From: Kibdelosporangium sp. MJ126-NF4
Lineage (GTDB): Bacteria > Actinomycetota > Actinomycetes > Mycobacteriales > Pseudonocardiaceae
NCBI RefSeq assembly: GCF_000826545.1
Contig: NZ_CDME01000008.1
Coordinates: 930,001 to 994,000 of the forward strand
Direction of reading: 5' to 3'
DNA length: 64,000 bases
Below the pieces are notes generated by a model. It had not been told where the DNA came from, did not search any database, and worked only from the letters and a program-made list of their open reading frames with translations. Numbering within the stretch: position 1 is the first letter of the stretch; each line of letters starts with the position of its first letter. Positions 8,317 through 16,574 of this stretch are shown here, piece by piece. The position numbers and the translations under genes are program-made.

Positions 8317-8732
8317 GCACCGATCGCGGATCTGTAACCATTGAGGCATCCGTGTGGCTTTCGACGATCATCGTTCTGGCTTGCGTGCTGTGGGCGTACG
8401 GCCGGACGCGGCTTGCCGACAGCGCCGTCGATCACGTGGCGATCAACACGGCGCGGCAAGCGTCACATGCCCGCACAGCGTCGGAAGCGCAGCAGGTGGC
8501 AGGGGAGACGGCGCGGCATGTCTTCGCTGAACAAGGGCTTCATTGCGTGTCATCTTCCATAGTTGTTGATACAGCTGGGTTTTCGGTACCGGTAGGGCAG
8601 CCGGCGCAAGTCCGGGTGCACGTCACTTGCACCGTCGAGCTGGCAGACCTGTCGGTACCTGCGATGCCGGGAAGTTTGACACTGAAACAAACCTGGAGCA
8701 GTGCCTTGGATACATACCGGGGCCGTTCCTGA
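8313..8732 (+). CDS. TadE-like pseudopilin
   Basis: A 139-residue relative of the preceding gene: leader MSTDRGSVTIEA followed by a hydrophobic helix (WLSTIIVLACVLWAYG), then a soluble domain with two cysteines that may form a disulfide. The start overlaps the previous stop (ATGA). Likely a second minor pseudopilin. Confidence 0.75.
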   Translation: MSTDRGSVTIEASVWLSTIIVLACVLWAYGRTRLADSAVDHVAINTARQASHARTASEAQQVAGETARHVFAEQGLHCVSSSIVVDTAGFSVPVGQPAQVRVHVTCTVELADLSVPAMPGSLTLKQTWSSALDTYRGRS

Positions 8733-8740
8733 GGGACGTG

Positions 8741-9136
8741 ATGACTGTGGATCGAGGTTCTCTGACCGTCTTCATGGCGGGCTTTCTCGGCGTGATGATG
8801 CTGATGTTCGCTTTTGTCATGGACAACCACGTCCAGCTTCAGACGATAGCTCAGGCTGACGCGTTGGCTGCAGAGGGTGCTCGTGCCGCACTTACTGCTG
8901 TCGATACACGTGGGTCGACGGTTGAGGTTGACATGGCGGCAGCTGTCGCTGCCGCGCAGTCGTACCTGGCACACGTCGGTTCGTCTGGCACGGTCCGCAT
9001 AACCGCACCGCGGACCGTGGAGGTTGTCGTCACGGTCAGCGAACCGGCCATCTTCGGACTGTTCGGATCTCAGTTCTCGGCGACCGGTAGTGCCACGGCA
9101 GAGCTTCAGGCTGACACCCGCGGACGCCTGCCATGA
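8741..9136 (+). CDS. TadG-like pilus-associated protein
   Basis: A 131-residue membrane protein: VDRGSLTVFMAGFLGVMMLMFAFVMD is the usual leader and helix of the Flp-associated TadG/helicase-secretion group, followed by DALAAEGARAALTAVD and a C-terminal domain with a VRITAPRTVEVVVTV strand. ATG 8741 is taken because GAGGGA at 8731-8736 is four bases away; GTG 8738 would be too close. The stop overlaps the next start. Confidence 0.72.
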   Translation: MTVDRGSLTVFMAGFLGVMMLMFAFVMDNHVQLQTIAQADALAAEGARAALTAVDTRGSTVEVDMAAAVAAAQSYLAHVGSSGTVRITAPRTVEVVVTVSEPAIFGLFGSQFSATGSATAELQADTRGRLP

Positions 9137-11475
9137 CCAACCAGACAACCAGGGCTGCTCTTGCCCTCTTTGCACTGCTTGGCTTTGCAGTCGGACTACC
9201 GTGGATCAACCTCCTCACCGGAGGCCATCCCGATGATTTGGTACCGCGCTCATGGCCAGACCTTGCCAGCCCGAATCTGCTTCAGGATGCATGGCAGGTA
9301 TTGAGATGGTCGTTCCTGGACGGCAGTCTATGGCTGTGGCTGGCGCATACTGCGCTGTGGCTTGTCTGGTTGATCGGTCTGGTTTGGATTGTCACGGACG
9401 TAGTCAACTTCGTTCGCCAGGGCGCCGTGGTCGTCCAGCGGCGCAGCCGACCGCGGACATGGTTCTCCCGACTGGTCGCTGCTGTACTTGTGCTCGTACT
9501 TGCAGGAGCGGCGAACGCTCAAGCCGCGCAACGGCCATCTACCGTCGCCGCAGCGGTCGATGACCGTCCGGAGCCGGAACTCCTGTCGTCGCCAGCTCTG
9601 CAACCTGTGACGACCGAAGTTCGGCCAGGTGAATCGCTGTCTAGCATTGCAGGCCGCATGCTCGGCGATCGAGACCGATGGCCGGAACTCTGGGAACACA
9701 ACCGCGGCGTGGTCCAATCCGACGGACGTGCCTTGAACAACCCGAACCTAATCCGTCCCAAGTGGAAACTCACAGCATACGTTTCCGCGCCGCCGGCTTC
9801 CGCTCCACCCAGCACACCACCAGAGCCTCCAGTCGCAACCCCTCCGGCGGCACGGCCGAACGAGCATCCCGAACCCGATCATGCAGAGAAGCGAGAGGAG
9901 CCTGCCGAATCTGGAGTCGACCTGACGACAGGCGCCTACGTCAGCCTCGGGTTGGCCGCAGCGATCGCGGCCACGTATGCGTCCGTTCGCCTGTCGCGGC
10001 GACGCCGATACCGGGTCGGGAGTGGTGACAGAAGCGATCTCCAGGAGCAGGTGGCGCCAGCAGTTCGGGAGCTCCACACCGCCGCCGATGCGGCGGACGA
10101 TCATGCGAGCACGGACTCTGTCCCGCTCGGCGTTCGGGAGAGCCGGGAGTTCGCTCTTGATTCGGCGGCGGCGAAGGGGCTTGGACTTGTCGGCGACGGC
10201 GCGCTTCCCGCTGCACGGGCCTTGCTCCTTCACGCGCTTACCAGCAAGAACGTCAGGATCGTCGCCACTGAAGGGGACTTCAAGGACCTACTCGACGGCG
10301 ATGATGTATCGATATGCCTAGATTCGCTGGTACTTGTATCCAGCCTGGACGCCGCAATTGACGAAGTCGAGGCTACAGCCATGACGCAACTCGTCGACGA
10401 CGTTGTCCTCGCCCAACTTCTAGTAGCAGCTCCAAGCAGAAACGCCGAGCCTCGCCTTCGAATGGTCGTCGAGAACGTCCCGAATCTCACGGCCATCATG
10501 CTCGGCACATGGACGTTCGGCACCACGGTACGCGTCGAGAGCGATGGCACTGTCGGTTCGTGGCAAGGCGATGGGACCGGCACTCTCGAAGGAAGCCGCC
10601 TTTACAACGTGCCCGCCGATGACCTGCGTGACCTGCTCACACTCCTCGAACAAGCCGAGAGAACCACGACCGACCCTCCATCGGAGGTCCAGCAGCCACC
10701 TGCCGTATCCGTAGCTGAGGGGGTTCAAGAGGGATTGCGAAGCGGGAAACCGCTGTCGCTGAGAGTCTTTGGTCGATTCGAACTGAACTGGGGTCATGGT
10801 GATCTCTCCCGGGACATCGCTGACGTGCTCGCAGCCAAGCAGCGTGAAGTTTTGGTATATCTGGCACTCAAGCCTGAAGGAGTTCGTCGGGAAGAACTCA
10901 ACAAGGCCATATGGCCGGACAGTCCATCCTCCCGCCCGTATAACAGCCTGCACACCGCGATGTCCCTGATCCGCAAGTCGGTCGCCAACACAACGGATGA
11001 CGCCGTTCGTCAGCTCGTTCTCCAGGAGGATGGGCTCTACCGGCTGGACCCAGAGGTCGTCGGTGTTGACTGCTGGCAGCTCAACAACGCTCTCAAAGGA
11101 CCGACTGCGGGCCATGACGATGAACTGGCATCAGCCCACCGCATACTGGCGATCTATCGCGCGGAGCTCGCGGAGAACCTGCGACCGTCCTGGCTGGAAA
11201 TACCACGCGAGGCTCTTCGCCGGGACGTCCTCGATGCCTTGAACCGGCTCGCAAAGCAATCAGCTGATCCTGAACAAGCGCTAGCCATCCTGGAGCAGAT
11301 GCTCAAGTTGGACCTCTACAACGAGAGCATCTATCAGAACATCATGCGCGCGCAGGTCAAGATGGGGCAACGTGAGGCCGCAAGACGTACGCTGGAACTG
11401 CTGCGAAAGGCCCTGCGAGAACTTGGGTTGCCTCCGGCCGCTGAGACCCTGCAAATCATGGAACCGATCGACTAA
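9133..11475 (+). CDS. Membrane-bound LysM / SARP (BTAD) fusion protein
   Basis: A 780-residue fusion. Order: membrane helices at about 8-28, 66-90 and 112-131; a LysM peptidoglycan-binding domain at about 158-206 (VRPGESLSSIAGRMLGDRDRW); a proline-rich linker; a fourth helix at about 264-285; a cytoplasmic central region with no recognised domain; an OmpR-type winged helix at about 541-640 (LRVFGRFELN to YNSLHTAMSLIRK); and a bacterial transcriptional activator (BTAD) TPR-like domain to the end. The layout could couple cell-wall contact to transcription. It is the last gene of the Tad locus and overlaps the TadG-like gene by 4 bp, so pilus autoregulation is a reasonable inference. Confidence 0.82.
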   Translation: MTNQTTRAALALFALLGFAVGLPWINLLTGGHPDDLVPRSWPDLASPNLLQDAWQVLRWSFLDGSLWLWLAHTALWLVWLIGLVWIVTDVVNFVRQGAVVVQRRSRPRTWFSRLVAAVLVLVLAGAANAQAAQRPSTVAAAVDDRPEPELLSSPALQPVTTEVRPGESLSSIAGRMLGDRDRWPELWEHNRGVVQSDGRALNNPNLIRPKWKLTAYVSAPPASAPPSTPPEPPVATPPAARPNEHPEPDHAEKREEPAESGVDLTTGAYVSLGLAAAIAATYASVRLSRRRRYRVGSGDRSDLQEQVAPAVRELHTAADAADDHASTDSVPLGVRESREFALDSAAAKGLGLVGDGALPAARALLLHALTSKNVRIVATEGDFKDLLDGDDVSICLDSLVLVSSLDAAIDEVEATAMTQLVDDVVLAQLLVAAPSRNAEPRLRMVVENVPNLTAIMLGTWTFGTTVRVESDGTVGSWQGDGTGTLEGSRLYNVPADDLRDLLTLLEQAERTTTDPPSEVQQPPAVSVAEGVQEGLRSGKPLSLRVFGRFELNWGHGDLSRDIADVLAAKQREVLVYLALKPEGVRREELNKAIWPDSPSSRPYNSLHTAMSLIRKSVANTTDDAVRQLVLQEDGLYRLDPEVVGVDCWQLNNALKGPTAGHDDELASAHRILAIYRAELAENLRPSWLEIPREALRRDVLDALNRLAKQSADPEQALAILEQMLKLDLYNESIYQNIMRAQVKMGQREAARRTLELLRKALRELGLPPAAETLQIMEPID

Positions 11476-12192
11476 TGCCAATTGACTCTTGCAGCTCATC
11501 AACGCGTGACGTGCACGAGCGCACCCGTTGAGTCGGCTCTCAGCTTGTCGGTCCGGTTCTTCCGCACGGCCAGGCGCTCGCGGGCTTTTGTGACAATTTG
11601 TGCCAATGTCTGCTAAGGAATTGTGTCAAAGAAATTTCCGTGCCGTGTGGCGACTGCGTGTCTTATGTGATCAGTGTTGGGGCTTCCCTCTGGACTTCCT
11701 ATGTGGCTACCAGTTCGGCTACCACTTAATTGGCAGGGGCGACTACGGCCGTCGGTGCAGGTGTATCACGGCGTCCGCCCTGCCGATGTGCCACCCAACT
11801 TCGGTTCCGTCAGACACCTCGAAGTTTTGTGGAGCGATGGCTGATGGATGGCTGATCGCGCGGGCTGTCTATATTGATCGACTGAAGGTATCGCCTGTAG
11901 TGCTCGGAATCCACCTCGATGATCCTCGTTTATCTCCTACTTCGGCTCATCTATTTCTGATGTAAATGGGGTTATGCGACCTTTCTGATTCGACTCCTCG
12001 CGAAGTCGGGAAGTGTCGCCGTTGCAGCCTCCTCTCGTGGTTGTTGGATCGAATCGTGGCGGCGCTCTTTCACCCGATTGGGAACTTGCGCATGTTTCTT
12101 ATTGTATTACCATCGAAGTATCGGGTCAACAGGACGGCAACCCTGATATCCGGTCAATCCAATACCGCGACCTAGGTAGGGCGGGATCCGTG
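11476..12192. other. 717-bp gene-free, AT-richer stretch
   Basis: No convincing gene. Open frames here lack a ribosome site and have compositions unlike the neighbours. The stretch is visibly richer in A and T than the flanking genes, particularly 11590-11640 and 11880-12170. It holds three copies of a 9-mer (see the separate entry). It separates the Tad locus from the mobile-element-like genes and is a candidate boundary, but I found no copy of the right-end tRNA sequence in it. Confidence 0.5.
11588..11629. repeat. Three TTGTGNCAA 9-mers
   Basis: TTGTGACAA at 11588-11596, TTGTGCCAA at 11598-11606 and TTGTGTCAA at 11621-11629. The first is a near-palindrome (TTGT-G-ACAA). Three copies in 42 bp of noncoding DNA suggest binding sites for one protein, for example an operator. 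Confidence 0.4.
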
Positions 12193-12990
12193 ATGTCTAT
12201 TCTTGAGCCTTGTGTTTCGCAGTTTTCCCTGACGATAGATGCTGCCGAAACGATCACTTTGATGGTTGAAAGTGCCGACACGCCGTGGGGACGTCGGCTG
12301 AATGATGCGCTGATCATGGCGATGGGGACGGGCGACACGTTCGCGGTGTCGCCGTATGGCACGGTGACGCACGCCGACTTTGCCCCTGGTTCGTTGATCG
12401 ATAGCGCGAAGGTCGTGGAAGTGGGCGACCGGTCCGTCTGTGGCGTGTTGTCCAGTCTTGAGAAGGCCGGGCTGGTCACGACACGGACGGTGCTGCATGA
12501 GGACTCACACGAGACCTACTTGTCAGAAGGGCGCATCATCACATCAGTTCACGTGGAGCGCGCGTTCGTCCTGGTGTCGGTGGACTACCGCTGGTCAACC
12601 CGGGCGCGGTACTCGTCGTCGTGGGACACCTACGCTGATCTGTGGGAGATCACGGACCGGTCGTACATCGTGCCGGAGGGCTGGTACTTGGTTGGTGAGG
12701 TCGGCGAGTACGTCTATGACCTCGCTGGCGTGGCCGGTGCCGTGCGCGACTCGGACGATTGCTTCTACTGGTTGTATGACCTTGAGGGGTTCAGCGCGTC
12801 CCATTGCATGGCCGAGTGTGACCAGTGTGGCTCGCGGTGGACGGCCGAGAGCGGCTCGTGGCACTTTGAAGCGGACTGGTCGGACGCGTGCTCATGGAGC
12901 TTTGACGACGCCTGGGACTTCGACGAATCAGCGAACACGGTCGGGTGCCCGCAGTGCGGCACTGGTCGTGTCGCCTTCATGATCTCCTGA
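12193..12990 (+). CDS. Unknown acidic protein with C-terminal zinc-ribbon-like cysteines
   Basis: A 265-residue protein I do not recognise. The first two thirds are a mixed domain with VLSSLEKAGLVTTRTVL (possibly winged-helix-like). The last 60 residues are rich in Trp, Ser and Asp and contain two CxxC pairs (CDQCG and CPQCG) about 40 residues apart, consistent with a zinc ribbon. ATG 12193 is selected because the region upstream in the same frame is noncoding in character. It lies at the left of the element with another cysteine-containing unknown gene downstream. Confidence 0.6.
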   Translation: MSILEPCVSQFSLTIDAAETITLMVESADTPWGRRLNDALIMAMGTGDTFAVSPYGTVTHADFAPGSLIDSAKVVEVGDRSVCGVLSSLEKAGLVTTRTVLHEDSHETYLSEGRIITSVHVERAFVLVSVDYRWSTRARYSSSWDTYADLWEITDRSYIVPEGWYLVGEVGEYVYDLAGVAGAVRDSDDCFYWLYDLEGFSASHCMAECDQCGSRWTAESGSWHFEADWSDACSWSFDDAWDFDESANTVGCPQCGTGRVAFMIS

Positions 12991-13055
12991 TCTTCGTCTC
13001 TGGGCGTTCGTCCGCTTCCCTCCTTTCTGAACTTTCGATGCTGTGAGGTGTCGTG

Positions 13056-13565
13056 ATGTTTGCTGCTGTCTACGTCGATGGGGTCACTGCCGACCTGTCG
13101 GAGGATGCACCCGAGTTCCTGAGTGTCGAGTACTCGGCGGACTCGTGCTACCGGTGCCGCGCGTGCGGTGAAGCGTTGGTGGAAACGACGGACGGTATGT
13201 GCACGGACTCCGGCGAAGTACTGTGTCCGGACTTTGAACCGCCGGACGGTCCGGGGCCGGACTCGGACCTGACGGACGGGCCGCATGATCCAGAACGGGT
13301 TCCGCTCTCCTGGTGCAACAGTGCCGCCGTGCATGCGGACGAGTCGGAAGACTCCGTCACGGTGTCCATATCAGTGGGAGATCCCCGGGGCGCGTTTACC
13401 TTCACGGTCCGGCGAGTGCCTGACGATGTGGACAGTGATCTTGCCGGTCAGTTGGTGATGCACGTGCCCTACGTCGGTGAGATCTGCGCTCACATGCCGC
13501 TCACAGCCCTGCACAGCGGTACCTACGTGATCGGATCGCCCTACGCGGCACGAATCGCCGTGTAA
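13056..13565 (+). CDS. Unknown acidic protein with CxxC motif
   Basis: A 169-residue, strongly acidic protein. Residues 30-65 contain CYRCRACGEAL and two later cysteines (MCTDSGEVLCPDF), which could bind one zinc; a Pro/Asp/Gly linker and a beta-rich C-terminal domain (VTVSISVGDPRGAFTFTVRR) follow. GAGGTG at 13044-13049 supports ATG 13056. Acidity plus the ArdC-like gene immediately downstream allow an antirestriction or DNA-mimic guess, which is inference only. A strong hairpin follows the stop. Confidence 0.6.
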   Translation: MFAAVYVDGVTADLSEDAPEFLSVEYSADSCYRCRACGEALVETTDGMCTDSGEVLCPDFEPPDGPGPDSDLTDGPHDPERVPLSWCNSAAVHADESEDSVTVSISVGDPRGAFTFTVRRVPDDVDSDLAGQLVMHVPYVGEICAHMPLTALHSGTYVIGSPYAARIAV

Positions 13566-13585
13566 CCGCGCGCATGCTTGACACG

Positions 13586-13622
13586 TGTGATGCGCCGGGA
13601 CGGCAACCCCCGGCGCATCACA
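13586..13622 (+). terminator. Perfect 14-bp hairpin after the acidic-protein gene
   Basis: Arms TGTGATGCGCCGGG and CCCGGCGCATCACA at 13586-13599 and 13609-13622 enclose a 9-base loop. There is no U-tract, as often in high-GC actinobacteria. It is followed four bases later by the 12-mer CATCCAACACCG, which recurs after another hairpin at 14641. Confidence 0.6.
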
Positions 13623-13663
13623 CCCCATCCAACACCGTCATGTCCATACAGGAGTGATTCATC

Positions 13664-14563
13664 ATGTCTGAAACACGACAATGTTCTAAGACCCGCCGGA
13701 AGTCTCGCCACACCCTGTCGCCAGAAGAGCAAGAGGAGCGTCTCTCGGCTGCCCGGCAACAACTTCTGGACGGCATCGACGCCTTGTTGACATCGGAAGG
13801 CTGGCAGCAGCTGATCGAGTCCCGCGCGTGGCTGCGCCGCTACAGCTTGGCCAACCTGATCATGATCTTGCGTCAATGCCCAGAGGCTACGGACGTTCGC
13901 CCACTGTCGGAGTGGAAAGAGCTCGGGTTCGGATACATGCGCAAGGGCACCCACAAGATCAAAATCTGGAAGCCCCGCTTCCGCAAGGTCGACGTAGACT
14001 CGTCGGACGACTCCGAGGAAACCGCCCAGGTCTCCCGACTGTCGGGCTTCATGCTGGTGCCGGTAGTCGATGTCTCCCAACTGCAGGGCGACCCGCGTAC
14101 CGCGTTGCCGCTGACACCTTCGCCGGTCGTGCTTGTGGGTGACGCGCCTACCGGCTTGTGGGAAGGCATCGCCCGTCAGATCCGTGCACGTGGGTACACC
14201 GTGGAGCGTGGGGACTGTGGCGAAGCCAACGGGTTGACTCACTTCACCGATCGTCGCGTGATCATCCGGCCTGACCTCGGTCCGGCGCAGGCGGCGAAGA
14301 CCCTGACGCACGAGCTGGCGCACATCGTGTGCGGGCACGAGAAGCGGTACACCTCGATACCCCGGGCGTTGATGGAGGTCGAAGCCGAATCCGTTGCCTG
14401 CATCGTCAGTTCGGTATGCGGGCTCGACTCGTTGAGCTACTCCGTGCCGTACGTCGCGCATTGGGCCGCTGACCGTGAGGTTGCCCGCCTGTCTGCCGAG
14501 CGGGTGCTGAAAGTGGCTGACGAGATTCTCCACCAGCTCGAAGGCCTTAACCCGCCACGCTAG
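13664..14563 (+). CDS. ArdC-like antirestriction / ImmA-IrrE-type metallopeptidase
   Basis: A 299-residue protein of mobile elements. The N-terminal part (about 20-115) resembles the ArdC single-strand DNA-binding domain: WLRRYSLANLIMILRQCPEA, then SEWKELGFGYMRKGTHKIKIWKP. The C-terminal part is a zincin with HELAHIVCGHE at about residue 216, where HExxH supplies two zinc ligands and a downstream acidic residue in the EVEAESVA helix the third, plus the typical YVAHWA segment. ArdC proteins protect incoming DNA from host restriction after conjugation. An AGGAG lies about ten bases before ATG 13664. Confidence 0.82.
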   Translation: MSETRQCSKTRRKSRHTLSPEEQEERLSAARQQLLDGIDALLTSEGWQQLIESRAWLRRYSLANLIMILRQCPEATDVRPLSEWKELGFGYMRKGTHKIKIWKPRFRKVDVDSSDDSEETAQVSRLSGFMLVPVVDVSQLQGDPRTALPLTPSPVVLVGDAPTGLWEGIARQIRARGYTVERGDCGEANGLTHFTDRRVIIRPDLGPAQAAKTLTHELAHIVCGHEKRYTSIPRALMEVEAESVACIVSSVCGLDSLSYSVPYVAHWAADREVARLSAERVLKVADEILHQLEGLNPPR

Positions 14564-14592
14564 AAGTTGATCTTGAAGCTAGAGGACTACGC

Positions 14593-14641
14593 GCCTGGCG
14601 GGTGAACACTTCCGGAGAAGCGCGGCAACCACCCGCCAGGC
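14593..14641 (+). terminator. Perfect 12-bp inverted repeat after the ArdC-like gene
   Basis: GCCTGGCGGGTG (14593-14604) and CACCCGCCAGGC (14630-14641) with a 25-base spacer. It may end transcription of the ArdC gene or act on the methylase gene leader. The last base starts a second CATCCAACACCG 12-mer, as after the previous hairpin. Confidence 0.45.
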
Positions 14642-14741
14642 ATCCAACACCGCTGCCCAAACAGGGCGCGGAGCTCTCACTCTAGCGCACTGACGCGGTG
14701 ACGCTCCTCGCCCTGGCTCACCCAAAAGGGGTGCGTTTGCC

Positions 14742-15611
14742 ATGGCTACACGCAAGAAAGTGTCACCGCCGTCCAACGTTGTACAGCACGCGCACAAGAT
14801 CGCGGAGGCTGTCGAGGCGGCCTGGTACGGATCGCACGGCTCTGGACGGCTCGAAGTACCCGTCTCGGTCATTGCGACATTGGCTGCGGCACCGCAGCGG
14901 GATCCGCAGGGAGTGGATGGCACCGAGGCGATGCTGCACTGGGAGGCGGATGACTTCGTCCGCTTCGCGCGGATGGTGTGGCGGTCGGTGATCCAGCATC
15001 GTCCCGAAACCACCCATTTGCTGTACCCGTTGATCGGGTGGTGGTTCGACGATGTCGACACCGAGATGCGACAGCACGTCCATAAGGTCGCACGGGCGGC
15101 TCTTCACGCGGGACAAGTTGATCTTACCGGTACTGACCGCCGGTTCGAAGTTGATCTTCTGGGTGCGGTGCTGACGGTGCTGCGGCCGAAGTCGGCATTG
15201 AAGGCACACGGGCAGTTCTACACACCCGGCTGTGTCGCCACGCTGATGGCGCGCATGTCCTCTGTGGAAGAGGGCAACAACGTCGAGGATCCGATGATGG
15301 GAACCGGCGGCATGTTCCGCGCGGTCGCCGAGGGCATGCGCGAGTCTGGGCAGCGGCCGTCGACGATGCGGTGGCTGGGCTGTGACATCGACGAGACCGC
15401 GGTCGCATGCGCCACGGTCAACAGCATGATCTGGGGACTCGGCCACGACATAGTGTTCCACGTCGGCAACACCTTGGTCGGCGATTGGCAGCAGGCTGCG
15501 CTCGCACAACGGGATCACCTGCAGTGGCTCGCCGCTCAGATCAGACGAGACAAGCAACTGCTCAGCTTGCTGGGCATGTGGCCCGGTACCACCGGGGAAT
15601 CAGACCGTTGA
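14742..15611 (+). CDS. N6-adenine DNA methylase-like protein, incomplete
   Basis: A 289-residue protein with the N-terminal half of a type I HsdM-like methylase. GQFYTPGCVATLMARM and the SAM-binding motif I (DPMMGTGGMF) at about residues 155-190 are clear, followed by WLGCDIDETAVACATVN for the acidic loop. The catalytic NPPF/Y motif expected some 40-70 residues later is absent and the protein ends soon after, so methylation activity is doubtful. Such truncated proteins recur next to ArdC-like genes in actinobacterial elements. A purine-rich AAAAGGGG precedes ATG 14742. Confidence 0.7.
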   Translation: MATRKKVSPPSNVVQHAHKIAEAVEAAWYGSHGSGRLEVPVSVIATLAAAPQRDPQGVDGTEAMLHWEADDFVRFARMVWRSVIQHRPETTHLLYPLIGWWFDDVDTEMRQHVHKVARAALHAGQVDLTGTDRRFEVDLLGAVLTVLRPKSALKAHGQFYTPGCVATLMARMSSVEEGNNVEDPMMGTGGMFRAVAEGMRESGQRPSTMRWLGCDIDETAVACATVNSMIWGLGHDIVFHVGNTLVGDWQQAALAQRDHLQWLAAQIRRDKQLLSLLGMWPGTTGESDR

Positions 15612-15639
15612 GACGGCGGCAGTACCCACTACGGCGTTC

Positions 15640-16293
15640 AGGCCCGAGCCAGTCTCGTCAGGATTGGCCGGTGTCGGCCCAGCACCCTGGCGTTCGCCGG
15701 GTATCTGCCGAGAGGACATCCACGACGCCGTGATCTCCCGATTGGTGCACCGCTGGCCGAGTTGCCCGAGTGCTCGGTGATCTGCACCAGTTCAGTGCGG
15801 CGCACCACGCAGTTACGGCTGCGCCACCCGCGTCTGCGGAGCGAAGCGTTGCGCGGCAACGTCAAAATCTGCTTGATGCACCTCGATGAGGGGTACTTCG
15901 ACGTGCTGACCGCTGCGGTCTCCGAGCTGCACCGCGTCGACCAATCCGACCAGATCACCGAGGTCCTGTCGCCGGAGGCGATGTGCCCGCCGATTGGCGC
16001 CGGGATCATCGCGTTGTAATGCCGCGCCGACGACATCGACGCCGAGCGGGCGATGCTGCAAGCCCTGCAATAGGCCCCTCGGTGGCTACGCCACCACCGA
16101 CCCGGCCGGGTGGCTTTCCTTGCACGGCCAGGTGTTCTCCCTCGACGGCTCCCAGTGGGATCGACTTCGACTTCCACCACTGGGGCGTTGCCGAAGACCC
16201 GCAAGCCCTGGGCTCCTCGTCGGCTCCGACCTGCTCCGCCAAGGCGCACAGCTCGTCGACGCCATCACCCACTGGCCCCATCCATGGCTGTAA
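15640..16293 (+). pseudogene. Decayed gene of unknown family
   Basis: Coding-like peptide segments alternate between frames with stops between them: LMHLDEGYFDVLTAAVSEL (about 15880) runs into ADDIDAERAMLQALQ (about 16030) in another frame, then GGYATTDPAGWLSLHGQVF (16079 on), IDFDFHHWGVAEDPQALG (16157 on) and LLRQGAQLVDAITHWPHPWL (up to 16293). The order looks like one ancestral protein with several frameshifts. No family recognised. It occupies most of the gene-poor stretch between the methylase-like gene and the exported-protein gene. Confidence 0.5.
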
Positions 16294-16337
16294 CACGGCC
16301 CTGAAATGCGGCGATGACCCTTCTGAGACGCGAGAAC

Positions 16338-16367
16338 GGCCCGGCACAGCGACGCATGTGCCGGGCC
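16338..16367. terminator. Strong 10-bp hairpin downstream of the decayed gene
   Basis: GGCCCGGCAC and GTGCCGGGCC with a ten-base loop. It could stop transcription from the left; a second hairpin at 16493-16529 serves the opposite strand. Confidence 0.55.
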
Positions 16368-16492
16368 ATTCTGCGTAGGTTGCGCAGTCCAGGCTGTCCG
16401 GGGCGGTTTCCCTGTCGGGGACCACGTGTCGACGGCCGGAGAACAGTGTCGTTTGTCAGGACAACAGAAGCCGGGTGATCGACAGGAAAGCC

Positions 16493-16529
16493 GTCGCTGC
16501 CGGGGACTTGAGCCGTGCCCGGCAGCGAC
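16493..16529 (-). terminator. Terminator-like hairpin after the exported-protein gene
   Basis: GTCGCTGCCGGG (16493-16504) and CCCGGCAGCGAC (16518-16529), a perfect 12-bp stem with a 13-base loop, lying about 46 bases past the stop codon of the minus-strand gene that ends at 16575. Confidence 0.55.
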
Positions 16530-16574
16530 AGGGTTCTGGCCAGAAGCGAGATCACATCACCGTGGTGGTGCGCC

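Noticed and set aside
11469..11475. CGACTAA heptamer at the end of the LysM-SARP gene
   Set aside because: It is the final Asp codon and stop of a coding sequence and is isolated, so not part of the array.
11600..11965. Open frame in the gap after the LysM-SARP gene
   Set aside because: No ribosome site, unusual composition with many Cys and no similarity to a known protein; the third codon position does not show the expected GC bias.
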